Shown piece after piece: positions 23,234-33,997 of a stretch of DNA of 51,050 nucleotides. Source of the DNA: an uncultured Clostridia bacterium (GTDB lineage: Bacteria > Bacillota > Dehalobacteriia > UBA4068); the NCBI GenBank assembly GCA_944390945.1, contig CALXRV010000025.1, positions 1-51,050 on the forward strand. Reading direction: 5' to 3'. The position numbers were made by a program, and so were the translations under genes. The stretch's first letter is position 1. The number at the start of each line of letters is the position of its first letter. Below the pieces are notes generated by a model that was not told where the DNA came from, did no database searches, and was given only the letters and a program-made list of their open reading frames with translations.

Positions 23234-24361
23234 ATGAAGATACTATCCGTGTTCGGCACCCGTCCGGAAGCGATCAAGATGGCGCCGCTGCTGCAGGCGC
23301 TGCATGCGCATCCGGAGCTGGAGAGCCATGTCTGCGTCACCGCGCAGCATCGGGAGATGCTCGACCAGGTATTGCAGCTGTTCGATATCGTCCCTGACGA
23401 TGATCTGGATCTGATGCGGCAGGGGCAGACGCTCTCTGATATCACGACGGCAGTCCTGAGCAAACTGGCGCCGGTTTTGGAGCGGGTGCAGCCTGATCTG
23501 CTGCTCGTCCACGGCGACACAACGACGACCTTTGCCGCAGCGCTTGCCGCTTATTACCAGCGTATCCCCTGCGGCCATATCGAAGCCGGCCTGCGCAGCG
23601 GCAATAAATACGCGCCTTACCCGGAGGAGATGAACCGCCGCCTGACCGGCGCCATCTGCGCCGTACACTTTGCCCCCACAGAAAGCGCTGCTGCCAATCT
23701 GCGGCGGGAAGGTGTGGCCGGCCGCAGCATTTTCGTCACCGGCAATACGGTAATCGACGCCTTGCTGCAGGCGGTACAGAAACCGTGCGATCTGAGCGGA
23801 CTGGGACTGGAGCGGGTTGATTGGTCCAAAAAGGTGATTCTGATGACCTGCCATCGTCGTGAAAACTGGGGTGCGCCGATGATGGAGATTTTTTCCGCCG
23901 TGCGCGATGTGCTGCGCGAAAGGCCGGAATGCGAGCTTATCTTCCCCCTGCATAAAAACCCGCTTGTCCGCGAACTGGCAAAACGCGAACTGGGCGGAAT
24001 GGCGCAGGTGCATTTTACCGAGCCGCTTGACTATCTGCCCTTCTGTCATGTCCAACAACGCGCATATCTCATTCTGACGGACAGCGGAGGCCTGCAGGAA
24101 GAGGCGCCAGCGCTTGGCAAACCGGTACTTGTGCTGCGCGAAGTAACGGAACGGCCGGAAGCGATCGCTGCCGGCACAGCGCTGCTTGCCGGTACGCGAT
24201 ACGGCAGCGTGCGCAGTGCAGCGCTGCATCTGCTGACAGACGCCGATGCCTATCAGGCGATGGCGCATGCCGCCAACCCCTATGGCGACGGTCATGCTGC
24301 AGAGCGCATCGCAGCGTTGCTGGCAGCAGATGATATGCGTATTCTGCTCAAACATGACTGA
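23234..24361 (+). CDS. wecB: UDP-N-acetylglucosamine 2-epimerase (non-hydrolysing)
   Basis: Makes UDP-ManNAc from UDP-GlcNAc for teichoic-acid linkage units or other surface polymers; pyruvylated ManNAc-containing polymers are also the usual SLH-domain ligand. The 375-residue GT-B-fold protein has SVFGTRPEAIKMAPLL, VHGDTTTTFAAALAA, CGHIEAGLRSG and DSGGLQEEAPALGKPVLVLR, all typical. The ribosome site is GGGGCGG. Its last 8 nt overlap the following atpZ gene, an arrangement that links it physically to the ATP synthase operon in Clostridia. Confidence 0.95.
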   Translation: MKILSVFGTRPEAIKMAPLLQALHAHPELESHVCVTAQHREMLDQVLQLFDIVPDDDLDLMRQGQTLSDITTAVLSKLAPVLERVQPDLLLVHGDTTTTFAAALAAYYQRIPCGHIEAGLRSGNKYAPYPEEMNRRLTGAICAVHFAPTESAAANLRREGVAGRSIFVTGNTVIDALLQAVQKPCDLSGLGLERVDWSKKVILMTCHRRENWGAPMMEIFSAVRDVLRERPECELIFPLHKNPLVRELAKRELGGMAQVHFTEPLDYLPFCHVQQRAYLILTDSGGLQEEAPALGKPVLVLREVTERPEAIAAGTALLAGTRYGSVRSAALHLLTDADAYQAMAHAANPYGDGHAAERIAALLAADDMRILLKHD

Positions 24362-24626
24362 TCCGCGCGCGGGCAGCGAAGGAAAAATGCGGGCCATGCT
24401 GCGTGTCTGCGGCATTTGCCTCGGTTTCGGTGCAACACTCGGCGCGCAGTGCTATCTGCTCGGCATTCTGCTGGGCGGCTGGCTGGATACGCGCTTCGAT
24501 ACTGCACCGCTCTTTCTGATGCTCGGCGTGGTCGTAGCGCTGATCGCATCCTTTTATGAGCTTTATCAGGCCCTGATCGCTCTGCAACGCGCAGAGCAAC
24601 GGGAAAAGGAGGAAAAACGGAAATGA
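24354..24626 (+). CDS. atpZ: AtpZ-like small membrane protein (ATPase gene 1 family)
   Basis: A 90-residue protein with two membrane helices separated by GGWLDTRFDT, the signature of the F0F1-ATPase gene 1 family (AtpZ). This family precedes atpI in many Firmicutes and has been linked to Mg2+/Ca2+ supply or assembly of Fo. The ATG at 24354 overlaps wecB by 8 nt. ATG 24387 (MRAMLRV), with an AAGGA site, is a plausible alternative start. The last bases (AAATGA) overlap the atpI start. Confidence 0.78.
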   Translation: MTDPRAGSEGKMRAMLRVCGICLGFGATLGAQCYLLGILLGGWLDTRFDTAPLFLMLGVVVALIASFYELYQALIALQRAEQREKEEKRK

Positions 24627-24988
24627 ATCTGTTCCTCGGCATACTGGCCGGCGCAGCGATCGGCGCGCTTGGCGGTACGCTTAAATATCTGCTGCTCTGG
24701 CGGCCTGTTATCAAAGGAGATCCGCAGCATCTGCAGAAAAAAGTAGTCAATGCCCAGATCGGCGGTATGCTGCTCAATGTTGTAGTCCTGATTGGCGCTT
24801 ATTTTCTCAGCGAGCTTTTGCCCTGGTCGCAGGTAGGGCTGCTGATCACTGCTGCCGTTTCGCTATCTGCGACCGGCCGTCTGACCACGTTCAGCAAACT
24901 GCAACGCATGGCGCAAACTCCGGTAGAAGCTTCACCAAATGCAGCGGGCCGGGCGACAGAAAGCCCGCAAGAGGAGCCGGCGGACTAA
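24623..24988 (+). CDS. atpI: ATP synthase subunit I (AtpI-like)
   Basis: A 121-residue protein with about four hydrophobic helices, the first GILAGAAIGALGGTLKYLLL, and a polar C-terminal tail. Size, topology and position between atpZ and atpB fit AtpI, the assembly factor for the c-ring. The sequence alone is not strongly diagnostic. GGAGG is 10 nt before ATG 24623, which overlaps the atpZ stop (ATGA). It is followed by a 226-nt gap with the main atp promoter. Confidence 0.75.
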   Translation: MNLFLGILAGAAIGALGGTLKYLLLWRPVIKGDPQHLQKKVVNAQIGGMLLNVVVLIGAYFLSELLPWSQVGLLITAAVSLSATGRLTTFSKLQRMAQTPVEASPNAAGRATESPQEEPAD

Positions 24989-25090
24989 AGCCAACGCCTT
25001 ATTCCTGCCACCCTGATAAGCGACGGCATTCAGCCCGGAGAAAAGCATCGATAAAACACGATCAGACTATTTTTCTGTGGGTACAATACC

Positions 25091-25119
25091 TTGACAAGCA
25101 GGGGAAAATCATTTATTAT
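25091..25119 (+). promoter_or_regulatory. Strong SigA promoter of the atpBEFHAGDC operon
   Basis: A perfect TTGACA at 25091-25096, a 17-nt spacer and TATTAT at 25114-25119. It gives an AT-rich leader of about 90 nt before atpB, so the structural genes can be expressed apart from rpiB-wecB-atpZ-atpI. Confidence 0.85.
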
Positions 25120-25214
25120 AGATATGCTCAAATACACATATACTAATTTTCATATACTCCAGGCAGTTTTTTCCTAATTAATATGACATATTTATAGTTT
25201 AATGAGGTGAACCT

Positions 25215-25889
25215 GTGGAAAGTCACGGCGGAGCAATTTTTCATATCGGCCCGATTGGTGTCACCAGCGCAATGGTCACGATGAGTGCAATTACGCTGGG
25301 GCTTTGTTTGTTCGCCATCCTCTCTACCCGCCATTTGACGGAACGGCCGGGCAAAGCGCAGAATGTGGCGGAAAAAGTGGTGGAAATGCTGCTCAATTTC
25401 TTGACGGGGATCATTGGCCGGGAAAATGCCCGTGCATTCCTCCCTTTTTTGGGGACGATGTTTCTCTTCATCCTCATCTCCAATTACAGCGGAATCCTGC
25501 CCCTGGCTGGCCGCATTCCCGGACTGGCTGCGCCAACCTCTTCGCTTTCCATCACCGCAGCGCTGGCGACCTGCACTTTCCTTTACACCCATTATGTTGG
25601 CATCAAGCGGCATGGTAAACACTATATCCAGCATTTTACCAAGCCGATCATCTTCATGTTCCCGATTCTGCTGATGGAGGCATTCATCCGCCCCCTTTCT
25701 CTGACCTTACGACTTTACGGCAATATTTATGGCGAAGAGGCCGTGACGATGGAAATTGCTAATCTGGCGCCGATGATCGCACCGCTGGCGCTGAATGCAC
25801 TTTCTCTGTTGCTTGGTTTTGTGCAGGCAATGGTATTCGTCATGCTCTCCTGCGTTTACATCTCAGAGGCAGCCGGCGCCGCGCACTGA
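25215..25889 (+). CDS. atpB: ATP synthase Fo subunit a
   Basis: Membrane stator subunit forming the ion half-channels. The 224-residue protein has five to six helices and the essential arginine in RPLSLTLRLYGNIYGEE, with a conserved polar last helix (GFVQAMVFVMLSCVYI). The start is GTG 25215 with GAGGTGA 4 nt upstream. No in-frame ATG is suitable, since the N terminus MESHGGAIFHIGPIGVT is typical of short clostridial a subunits. A weak hairpin (TCTGACAGG / CCTGCCAGA, 25899-25931) lies in the 117-nt gap to atpE. Confidence 0.94.
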   Translation: MESHGGAIFHIGPIGVTSAMVTMSAITLGLCLFAILSTRHLTERPGKAQNVAEKVVEMLLNFLTGIIGRENARAFLPFLGTMFLFILISNYSGILPLAGRIPGLAAPTSSLSITAALATCTFLYTHYVGIKRHGKHYIQHFTKPIIFMFPILLMEAFIRPLSLTLRLYGNIYGEEAVTMEIANLAPMIAPLALNALSLLLGFVQAMVFVMLSCVYISEAAGAAH

Positions 25890-26006
25890 TGTGCGCTGAT
25901 CTGACAGGATAAGCGGACAAGCCCCTGCCAGATACGTTCATTCAAGGTATTACAGTTTCATTATTATATATAAGCCACTGCAGAACATCTGAAAGGAGAA
26001 AATGAA

Positions 26007-26237
26007 ATGGAGACCACTGGTATCATCGCAATTGCCGCAGCGTTTGCTATCGCAGCCTGCACTGTTTTCCCTGCGCTTTCCCAGGGCAAAACGGCTGTGA
26101 AAGCGCTGGAGAGCATCGCCCGTCAGCCTGAGGCAGGCGGCGACCTGCGTACTGCCATGATCATCGCTCTGGCGATGATGGAAGCGCTGACCATTTACGG
26201 TCTGTTGATCGCCATCATGATCGTCGGCAAGATCTGA
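26007..26237 (+). CDS. atpE: ATP synthase Fo subunit c
   Basis: Rotor ring subunit of 76 residues: two helices joined by the conserved [12 protein letters not shown] loop. The ion-binding carboxylate is E59 in [17 protein letters not shown] matches the proton-type rings of chloroplasts and cyanobacteria, not the sodium-type E-S motif, although Q26 is present. Helix 1 is unusual: where most c subunits read GxGxGxG just before the loop, this one reads F-P-A-L-S-Q-G (residues 21-27), with AxA-rich sequence earlier. GGAG lies 8 nt before ATG 26007. The 14-bp hairpin at 26256-26290 follows the gene. Confidence 0.95.
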   Translation: METTGIIAIAAAFAIAACTVFPALSQGKTAVKALESIARQPEAGGDLRTAMIIALAMMEALTIYGLLIAIMIVGKI

Positions 26238-26255
26238 TTGGATCTGACTGCCTTG

Positions 26256-26290
26256 CGGGAGTATGCGGCCTAGTCCGCCGCATACTCCCG
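26256..26290 (+). promoter_or_regulatory. Strong hairpin between atpE and atpF
   Basis: CGGGAGTATGCGGC (26256-26269) pairs perfectly with GCCGCATACTCCCG (26277-26290) over a 7-nt loop, 18 nt after the atpE stop. There is no U-run, so it is not a classical terminator. A role in protecting or processing the atpE mRNA 3' end, to raise c-subunit output, is inferred. Confidence 0.75.
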
Positions 26291-26322
26291 TACGCAAAGT
26301 GATGGCAAAGGAGGTACGATCC

Positions 26323-26811
26323 TTGCTGCATCTGGAATTAAGCGATATCATCTGGGCATTGGTAAATTTTGCCATCCTTGTATTGATGCTGGGAAAATTT
26401 CTCTATAAGCCCATTATGAAAACATTGGACGGCCGCCGCGCCGGTATTGATCAGGCGCTGCAGGCCGCCGAAGATGCGCGCAAAGAAGTCGCAGGTACGG
26501 AAGAACGCCTGCGTGCCGAAATTTCGGCTTCCCGTGCAGAGGCAGAGGCGATTTTGGCTGATGCCAGAGCGCGCGGAGACGTAGCGCGTGAAGAGATCAT
26601 TACTGCAGCGCGTGCGGAAGCAACACAGCTGGTGCAGGATGCAAAGGCGGAGATTGCCGAAGAAAAGGAACGCGCCATTGCCGAACTGCGGAGCCAGGTG
26701 GCGGATCTTGCCCTGTTGGCGACGGAAAAACTGCTGGCAGGCGGTATTACTGCTGAGCAGCAGAGCCGGCTGATGGATCGCTATATCAAAGAAATCGGGC
26801 GGCTGCAATGA
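26323..26811 (+). CDS. atpF: ATP synthase Fo subunit b
   Basis: Peripheral stalk subunit: one N-terminal membrane helix (DIIWALVNFAILVLMLGKFL) followed by a long charged coiled coil rich in Ala/Glu/Arg. I place the start at TTG 26323, because AAAGGAGGT at 26307-26315 is 7 nt upstream and the resulting N terminus (MLHLELSDIIW) is the usual short b-subunit head. ATG 26302 and the GTG/ATG codons further up would begin before or inside the ribosome site. The product is 162 residues. The end overlaps atpH by four bases (ATGA). Confidence 0.9.
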   Translation: MLHLELSDIIWALVNFAILVLMLGKFLYKPIMKTLDGRRAGIDQALQAAEDARKEVAGTEERLRAEISASRAEAEAILADARARGDVAREEIITAARAEATQLVQDAKAEIAEEKERAIAELRSQVADLALLATEKLLAGGITAEQQSRLMDRYIKEIGRLQ

Positions 26812-27362
26812 AGACGGATGCGCTGACAACGCGCTATGTGGAAGCATTATTTGCGGCTGCCTGTGATTGCGGGGAAAGGGAACGTATCGGCGCAGATTTG
26901 GACCTGGTTCTGCGGGAGCTGCACGAGGATGCTGCTTTTGACGCATTTCTGCGCGACAGATCCATCTCTGCCACGCACAAAAAAAAGCTGCTCCAGACCG
27001 TGTTCGGCGCTACGCTGCACCCCTATACGCTAAATTATCTTTCTCTCCTGCTGGACAAAGGACGCATCGCACTGCTTGCCAGCAGCGCTGCTGCTTATCA
27101 GCAGCGGGCGATGGAAGCGGGAGGACGCCTTGCTGCTGCGCTGACCACAGCTGCTCCCCTGCCGGAAGCGCAGGAAGAAAAGCTGGCTGCAGCCTTGGGC
27201 AAAGTCTATGACAAGCGTGTGGAATTCAGCTGCGCTGTGGATCCGGCTTTGCTTGGCGGAGCGGTTGTGCAAATCGGCGACATCATCATCGATGGCTCCG
27301 TGCGCACACAACTGCAGGCATTGCGCCGCGATTTGCTGCCGAATATCCAGGCAGAGGCATAA
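26808..27362 (+). CDS. atpH: ATP synthase F1 subunit delta
   Basis: Connects the F1 head to the peripheral stalk. The 184-residue protein has the N-terminal helical domain TRYVEALFAAACDCGE and the C-terminal OSCP/delta signature in DPALLGGAVVQIGDIIIDGS. The start overlaps the atpF stop (ATGA), so translation is coupled. Order atpF-atpH-atpA is standard. Confidence 0.94.
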   Translation: MKTDALTTRYVEALFAAACDCGERERIGADLDLVLRELHEDAAFDAFLRDRSISATHKKKLLQTVFGATLHPYTLNYLSLLLDKGRIALLASSAAAYQQRAMEAGGRLAAALTTAAPLPEAQEEKLAAALGKVYDKRVEFSCAVDPALLGGAVVQIGDIIIDGSVRTQLQALRRDLLPNIQAEA

Positions 27363-27431
27363 ACCAGAGAGAATCGGCGCAGCACAAACATGCTGTGCGA
27401 TGACCATACAGGCGAACCATAAACGAGGTGA

Positions 27432-28943
<1,512 letters not shown>

Positions 28944-28956
28944 GACGAGGTAAACT

Positions 28957-29832
28957 ATGGCGTCTGCACGAGATATCAAACGGCGCATCAAAAGCGTCAA
29001 AAACACCCAGCAGATCACCAAAGCGATGAAGATGGTCTCCGCCGCCAAACTGCGCAAAGCGCAGGCGGCGGTGACTGCGGTGCGTCCTTTCATGCATAAA
29101 ATCGATCAGATGATCCTGCAGGTCGGCAGCGCGGTCTCGCATCCTTATTTGCAGGAAAAGGCAGAAGTACGCCATGTCTGCTATGTGGTAATTGGTTCTG
29201 ACCGCGGCCTGTGCGGCGGCTTTAACGGCAACCTGCACCGCTATCTTGACCATGTGCTGCAGGAGGCAGCGGCAGCGGAAGACGCACCGGAATTTTCCCT
29301 GATCGTGCTCGGGCGCAGAGTCCGGGAGCACTGTGAACGGCGTGGATATCCGATCGACGACGGTTATGCGGATATTGGGGACAACCCGGATTTCAATCAG
29401 TCGCGTCAGCTTTCCAAGCTGCTGCTTGCTGCCTTTGATGAACAAAAATATGACGAGATCCACCTCGTCTACAGCGAATTCAAGAGCGCCCTGGTGCAAA
29501 AGCCGGCGATCAAACGGCTGTTACCCATTTTGCAGCCGGTGGCGGCGGAAGGTGAAGAGAACCGGTTTGCCACGACGGAATATATTTTTGAACCGGACCA
29601 GCAGACAGTAGTCTCCGCGCTTCTGCCGCAATACATCGATATCGGCGTTTATAGTGCGCTGCAGGAGGCGAAAGCCTCTGAACACGGCGCGCGGATGACC
29701 GCGATGAATTCGGCGACAGACAATGCGACCGAGATGGTCAACCAGCTGACGCTGTCGCTGAACCGTGCACGCCAAGCGGCGATTACCACGGAAATCAGCG
29801 AAATCGTTGGCGGTGCGGCAGCGTTATCCTGA
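28957..29832 (+). CDS. atpG: ATP synthase F1 subunit gamma
   Basis: Central rotor shaft, 291 residues. The N-terminal helix has RDIKRRIKSVKNTQQITKAM, the middle has IGSDRGLCGGFNGN and the C-terminal helix ends LNRARQAAITTEISEIVGGA. ACGAGGTAAACT precedes ATG 28957; the gap from atpA is 13 nt. Confidence 0.96.
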   Translation: MASARDIKRRIKSVKNTQQITKAMKMVSAAKLRKAQAAVTAVRPFMHKIDQMILQVGSAVSHPYLQEKAEVRHVCYVVIGSDRGLCGGFNGNLHRYLDHVLQEAAAAEDAPEFSLIVLGRRVREHCERRGYPIDDGYADIGDNPDFNQSRQLSKLLLAAFDEQKYDEIHLVYSEFKSALVQKPAIKRLLPILQPVAAEGEENRFATTEYIFEPDQQTVVSALLPQYIDIGVYSALQEAKASEHGARMTAMNSATDNATEMVNQLTLSLNRARQAAITTEISEIVGGAAALS

Positions 29833-31287
<1,455 letters not shown>

Positions 31288-31322
31288 TCGCAACCTGAAA
31301 CGGCTTTTTGGAGGGTAGCAAG

Positions 31323-31727
31323 ATGGCTGATCAGATCAGGCTGGAGGTCGTCACACCGGAACGCGAGGTCTTTCATGCAATGGTGGAAAGCTTTGTTGTA
31401 CCGGCGGAGATCGGCCCCACCGCGATATTATATAATCACGCGCCGCTCGTTACCGTGCTCAAGCAAGGTGTGCTGCGTTATCAGAAAGATGGAGTCGAAG
31501 GCAAGATCGCCCTGGGCAACGGATTTCTGGAAGTGCGGGAAAACGAAGCAGAGCTGCTGGTCAGCTGGGCGCAGCTGGCAGAAGACATCGATGTCGCGCG
31601 GGCGATTGCTGCGCGCGACCGGGCGCGCAAACGGTTGCGCGAGCATGCAGCCGGACTGGACGAAGCGCGCGCGCAGGCAGCATTGGAACGCGCACTGGCC
31701 AGGCTGCAGGTTGTCAACGGCAATTAA
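31323..31727 (+). CDS. atpC: ATP synthase F1 subunit epsilon
   Basis: A 134-residue subunit that couples F1 to the c-ring and can inhibit ATP hydrolysis. N-terminal beta-sandwich (LEVVTPEREVFHAMVESFVV) and a C-terminal two-helix arm rich in Ala/Arg are visible, so the inhibitory arm is present. GGAGGG is 7 nt before ATG 31323; the upstream TTG at 31308 lies on the ribosome site. It ends the operon; the terminator follows 34 nt later. Confidence 0.95.
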   Translation: MADQIRLEVVTPEREVFHAMVESFVVPAEIGPTAILYNHAPLVTVLKQGVLRYQKDGVEGKIALGNGFLEVRENEAELLVSWAQLAEDIDVARAIAARDRARKRLREHAAGLDEARAQAALERALARLQVVNGN

Positions 31728-31760
31728 TTCGACCACACATCATATTTCTATTCCTGTTGG

Positions 31761-31796
31761 GGAAAAGATATGGCGCTTGCCATATCTTTTCCTTTT
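31761..31796 (+). terminator. Terminator of the atp operon
   Basis: Arms 31761-31774 and 31779-31792 form a 14-bp perfect stem with a 4-nt loop, ending in TTTTCC and followed by TTTTCTGC. Confidence 0.92.
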
Positions 31797-31850
31797 CTGC
31801 ATGCTTACTGCTGTTCACCTGGCGGCATGGTTTGCGATACAGCCGTCCTG

Positions 31851-31880
31851 AAAAACAAAAACCGCAGAGCAACACTGCGG
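31851..31880 (-). terminator. Terminator of hpt / GIY-YIG-like operon
   Basis: On the minus strand CCGCAG, loop TGTTGCT, CTGCGG, followed by TTTTTGTTTTT. It lies about 85 nt after the stop of the GIY-YIG-like gene. Confidence 0.88.
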
Positions 31881-31964
31881 AAACGAGCGGAGCAAGGATG
31901 ACCGCTCCCTTCTGCATGCTGTTCTGCGGATGACACTGCTGCGATATGCGATAAATGATCTATT

Positions 31965-32534
31965 TTATGCCAGGGAGCGCGCCGCCTGCTCTGCCAGCTG
32001 CATGCGGTACAGCTTGATCTGCGCGCCATAGCTGTTTTGCGGATTGTTCTGGAAAACGAACATCGGGGCATTATAATCCAGCAATGCCTGGTACCAGGCT
32101 TCGCGTTCACCTGCCGCCGGATCAAAGAAACCGATCCTCAGGTGTTCGCGCATCCAGGCAGTCAGCACCAGTTCGCTGCTTTCATCGAGTTTATAGTTGG
32201 CAAAACGATCCTCATCTTCCGGATCATTGGAACGCGGCACTGCCTGAAGATTTAGGGCAGTGGCCAGCATGGCGGCCAAAGAACGCCGCACAGTAGAAAT
32301 ACCGGTATCATTGCGCCAATGGCGCAGGCTGTCATTGCCGGTATGCCCGACATAGACGATACGCGGGCTGGGTTCCTCCCAAAGGCTGCCGCCCAGCTGA
32401 GTACCGCAGTAGACGAGCACATAAAGGCCGTCCTTGCGCTGAAAATCTTCTTCACTTTGTGCATCAAAGGGTAAGGCGCCGGCGATCAGTTCTCCGCTTT
32501 TCGCTTTGGCGTCTTCCCAGCTGACATTACCCAT
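31965..32534 (-). CDS. GIY-YIG-like domain protein, function unknown
   Basis: A 189-residue soluble protein. The order GLYVLVYCGTQLGG, RIVYVGHTGNDSLRHW, RRSLAAMLATAL and LTAWMREHLRIGFF resembles the GIY-YIG nuclease fold: GLY in the first strand, YVG in the second, and a later arginine and glutamate on helices. The match is distant and the catalytic set is not certain. Start ATG 32534 has a GGGGAG site 9 nt upstream; the longer frame has no ribosome site. It follows hpt by 57 nt and shares its terminator, so it is co-transcribed with purine salvage. A nuclease role in repair or defence is only a possibility. Confidence 0.65.
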   Translation of the reverse strand: MGNVSWEDAKAKSGELIAGALPFDAQSEEDFQRKDGLYVLVYCGTQLGGSLWEEPSPRIVYVGHTGNDSLRHWRNDTGISTVRRSLAAMLATALNLQAVPRSNDPEDEDRFANYKLDESSELVLTAWMREHLRIGFFDPAAGEREAWYQALLDYNAPMFVFQNNPQNSYGAQIKLYRMQLAEQAARSLA

Positions 32535-32591
32535 TTCGATCTGCTCCCCTTTCCTGTTCTGATCAACCGGGCGCACCCGGCTCTGCCGCGC

Positions 32592-33158
32592 TCAGGCATA
32601 AATCTCCGGCTTTAACACGCCGATATAAGGCAACTGGCGGTAATGGTCATTATAGTCAAGGCCGTAACCGATCACAAACTTATCCTCGATCTGAAAACCG
32701 ACATAGTCCACCGGCACTTCAACCCGGCGGCGCAACGGTTTATCCAACAGGGTGCAAATGCGCAGCGATTTCGGCTGTCTGGCACAGAGCAGCTCGCGCA
32801 GGCATTGCAGCGTCAGCCCTGTATCGACGATATCCTCGACAATCATCACATGCTTATCCTGAATCGATTCATTGATATCCTTCAGGATGCGTACCGTACC
32901 GGAACTGCGTGTCCCTTTTGTATAGCTGCTGACAGCCATGAAATCGATCGTTACCGGCAGATCGATATGCCGGATCAGGTCGCTCATAAACAAAACAGAG
33001 CCGCGCAGGATACCGATGATCACCAGCTCGCTGATATTCAGCTGCTGATAATCGGCAGTGATCTCCTTTGCCAGCTCTTTTACACGCTTTGCCAGCGTCT
33101 CTTCATCGAAGAGGATCTCCTCGACGCTTTCCGCCAAATGCTGCTGCCAGGACTGCAA
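32592..33158 (-). CDS. hpt: Hypoxanthine (guanine) phosphoribosyltransferase
   Basis: Purine salvage: hypoxanthine or guanine plus PRPP to IMP or GMP. The 188-residue protein has VIIGILRGSVLFMSDLIRHI, the PRPP loop VMIVEDIVDTGLTLQCL and the DYVGFQIEDKFVIGYGLDYN base-recognition end. The start is probably TTG 33158: GGAGGT lies 7 nt upstream, whereas the in-frame GTG at 33167 overlaps the ribosome site and would leave no spacing. It has its own promoter and leads the GIY-YIG-like gene. Confidence 0.94.
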   Translation of the reverse strand: MQSWQQHLAESVEEILFDEETLAKRVKELAKEITADYQQLNISELVIIGILRGSVLFMSDLIRHIDLPVTIDFMAVSSYTKGTRSSGTVRILKDINESIQDKHVMIVEDIVDTGLTLQCLRELLCARQPKSLRICTLLDKPLRRRVEVPVDYVGFQIEDKFVIGYGLDYNDHYRQLPYIGVLKPEIYA

Positions 33159-33179
33159 GGGAACCACCTCCGGAATATG

Positions 33180-33208
33180 ATATTAATTGTATTCTGGGCA
33201 GAGCGCAA
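33180..33208 (-). promoter_or_regulatory. Probable promoter of hpt
   Basis: On the minus strand TTGCGC (33208-33203), a 17-nt spacer and TAATAT (33185-33180), close to the hpt ribosome site, so the leader would be short. Confidence 0.55.
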
Positions 33209-33308
33209 AATCCCTGCCTTCTGCAAAGATTATTCAGGCAATATCCTTCAATACAGGCCGGCATAAGGATGACAACCCTGGCATATGTATGCTGCAGGGG
33301 GTGTTTGG

Positions 33309-33980
33309 ATGACGAATTCACGCCGTTTCCGCCGTGTATTGCTGCTGCTGGCGCTGTTAACGCTGTTAATCGGGCTTTGGGGCACCTTTTTGCGTACCCA
33401 TGTGCCGGATGCGGCAGAAACAGAACGCCTGCTGGCCGAAACACTGTCGGCAAAAAGTTACTGCTATACCTTGCAGGCGGAAGTCATGGTTGACGGCGCC
33501 AGCCGTGACTATTTCACGCTGCGCGGGGAAAAGAATGGGGACGATGCTCATATCAGCGGCACCGTGCTTGGCTCTCCCCTGGAGCTGTACTGGGTGGAGG
33601 GCATGATTTACCGCCGCAGCGGCGATGAAGACTGGCAGGTACTGCCGGAAGCGCAGATCGAACATGCGGCCGCGCTGTTTGCTGAATTGCTGCCCGCCGC
33701 CTCGTTTGCCTATCACCGCATCACCGATTATCGCAGCGATGGCCTGATCGAAACTGAAGACGGCGAGAAACTGCAGCTGGTGCTGGCGCCCGAGGCCGAC
33801 GGCTGGGTCGCGGAATATTTTACCGCGGTGGAATATATTTTGCTGCTCGATAAACGCGGCCGCCAGCTGCAGGAATTGCAGCTACAAGCGACAAGCCGCA
33901 CAGAGAGCGAAGCCTTGCTCCATCTGCGCGCCAGTTTCAGCGATCTGGGGGAGGAGATACGCATTCTGCCGCCGCTTTGA
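33309..33980 (+). CDS. Membrane-anchored or exported protein of unknown function
   Basis: A 223-residue protein with a positively charged N terminus (MTNSRRFRRV) and one hydrophobic segment (LLLLALLTLLIGLWGTFL), then a mixed alpha/beta exported domain. No lipobox cysteine is present, so it is probably anchored by the uncleaved helix. The domain (YCYTLQAEVMVDGASRD, then LELYWVEGMIYRRSGDEDW) reads like an outer-leaflet beta-sheet protein, with a pattern distantly reminiscent of LolA/RseB-type folds; this is weak inference. Start ATG 33309 follows GGGGGTG; ATG 33285 is in frame upstream. It is divergent from hpt and convergent with rdgB, with only 17 nt between stops. Confidence 0.72.
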   Translation: MTNSRRFRRVLLLLALLTLLIGLWGTFLRTHVPDAAETERLLAETLSAKSYCYTLQAEVMVDGASRDYFTLRGEKNGDDAHISGTVLGSPLELYWVEGMIYRRSGDEDWQVLPEAQIEHAAALFAELLPAASFAYHRITDYRSDGLIETEDGEKLQLVLAPEADGWVAEYFTAVEYILLLDKRGRQLQELQLQATSRTESEALLHLRASFSDLGEEIRILPPL

Positions 33981-33997
33981 TTCCCCAACGTCTTGTC

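Noticed and set aside
26007-26237. Sodium-coupled ATP synthase
   Set aside because: Q26 is present, but the residue after the ion-binding Glu is Ala, with L-T-I-Y-G as in proton-type chloroplast rings; the E-S/T sodium motif is missing.
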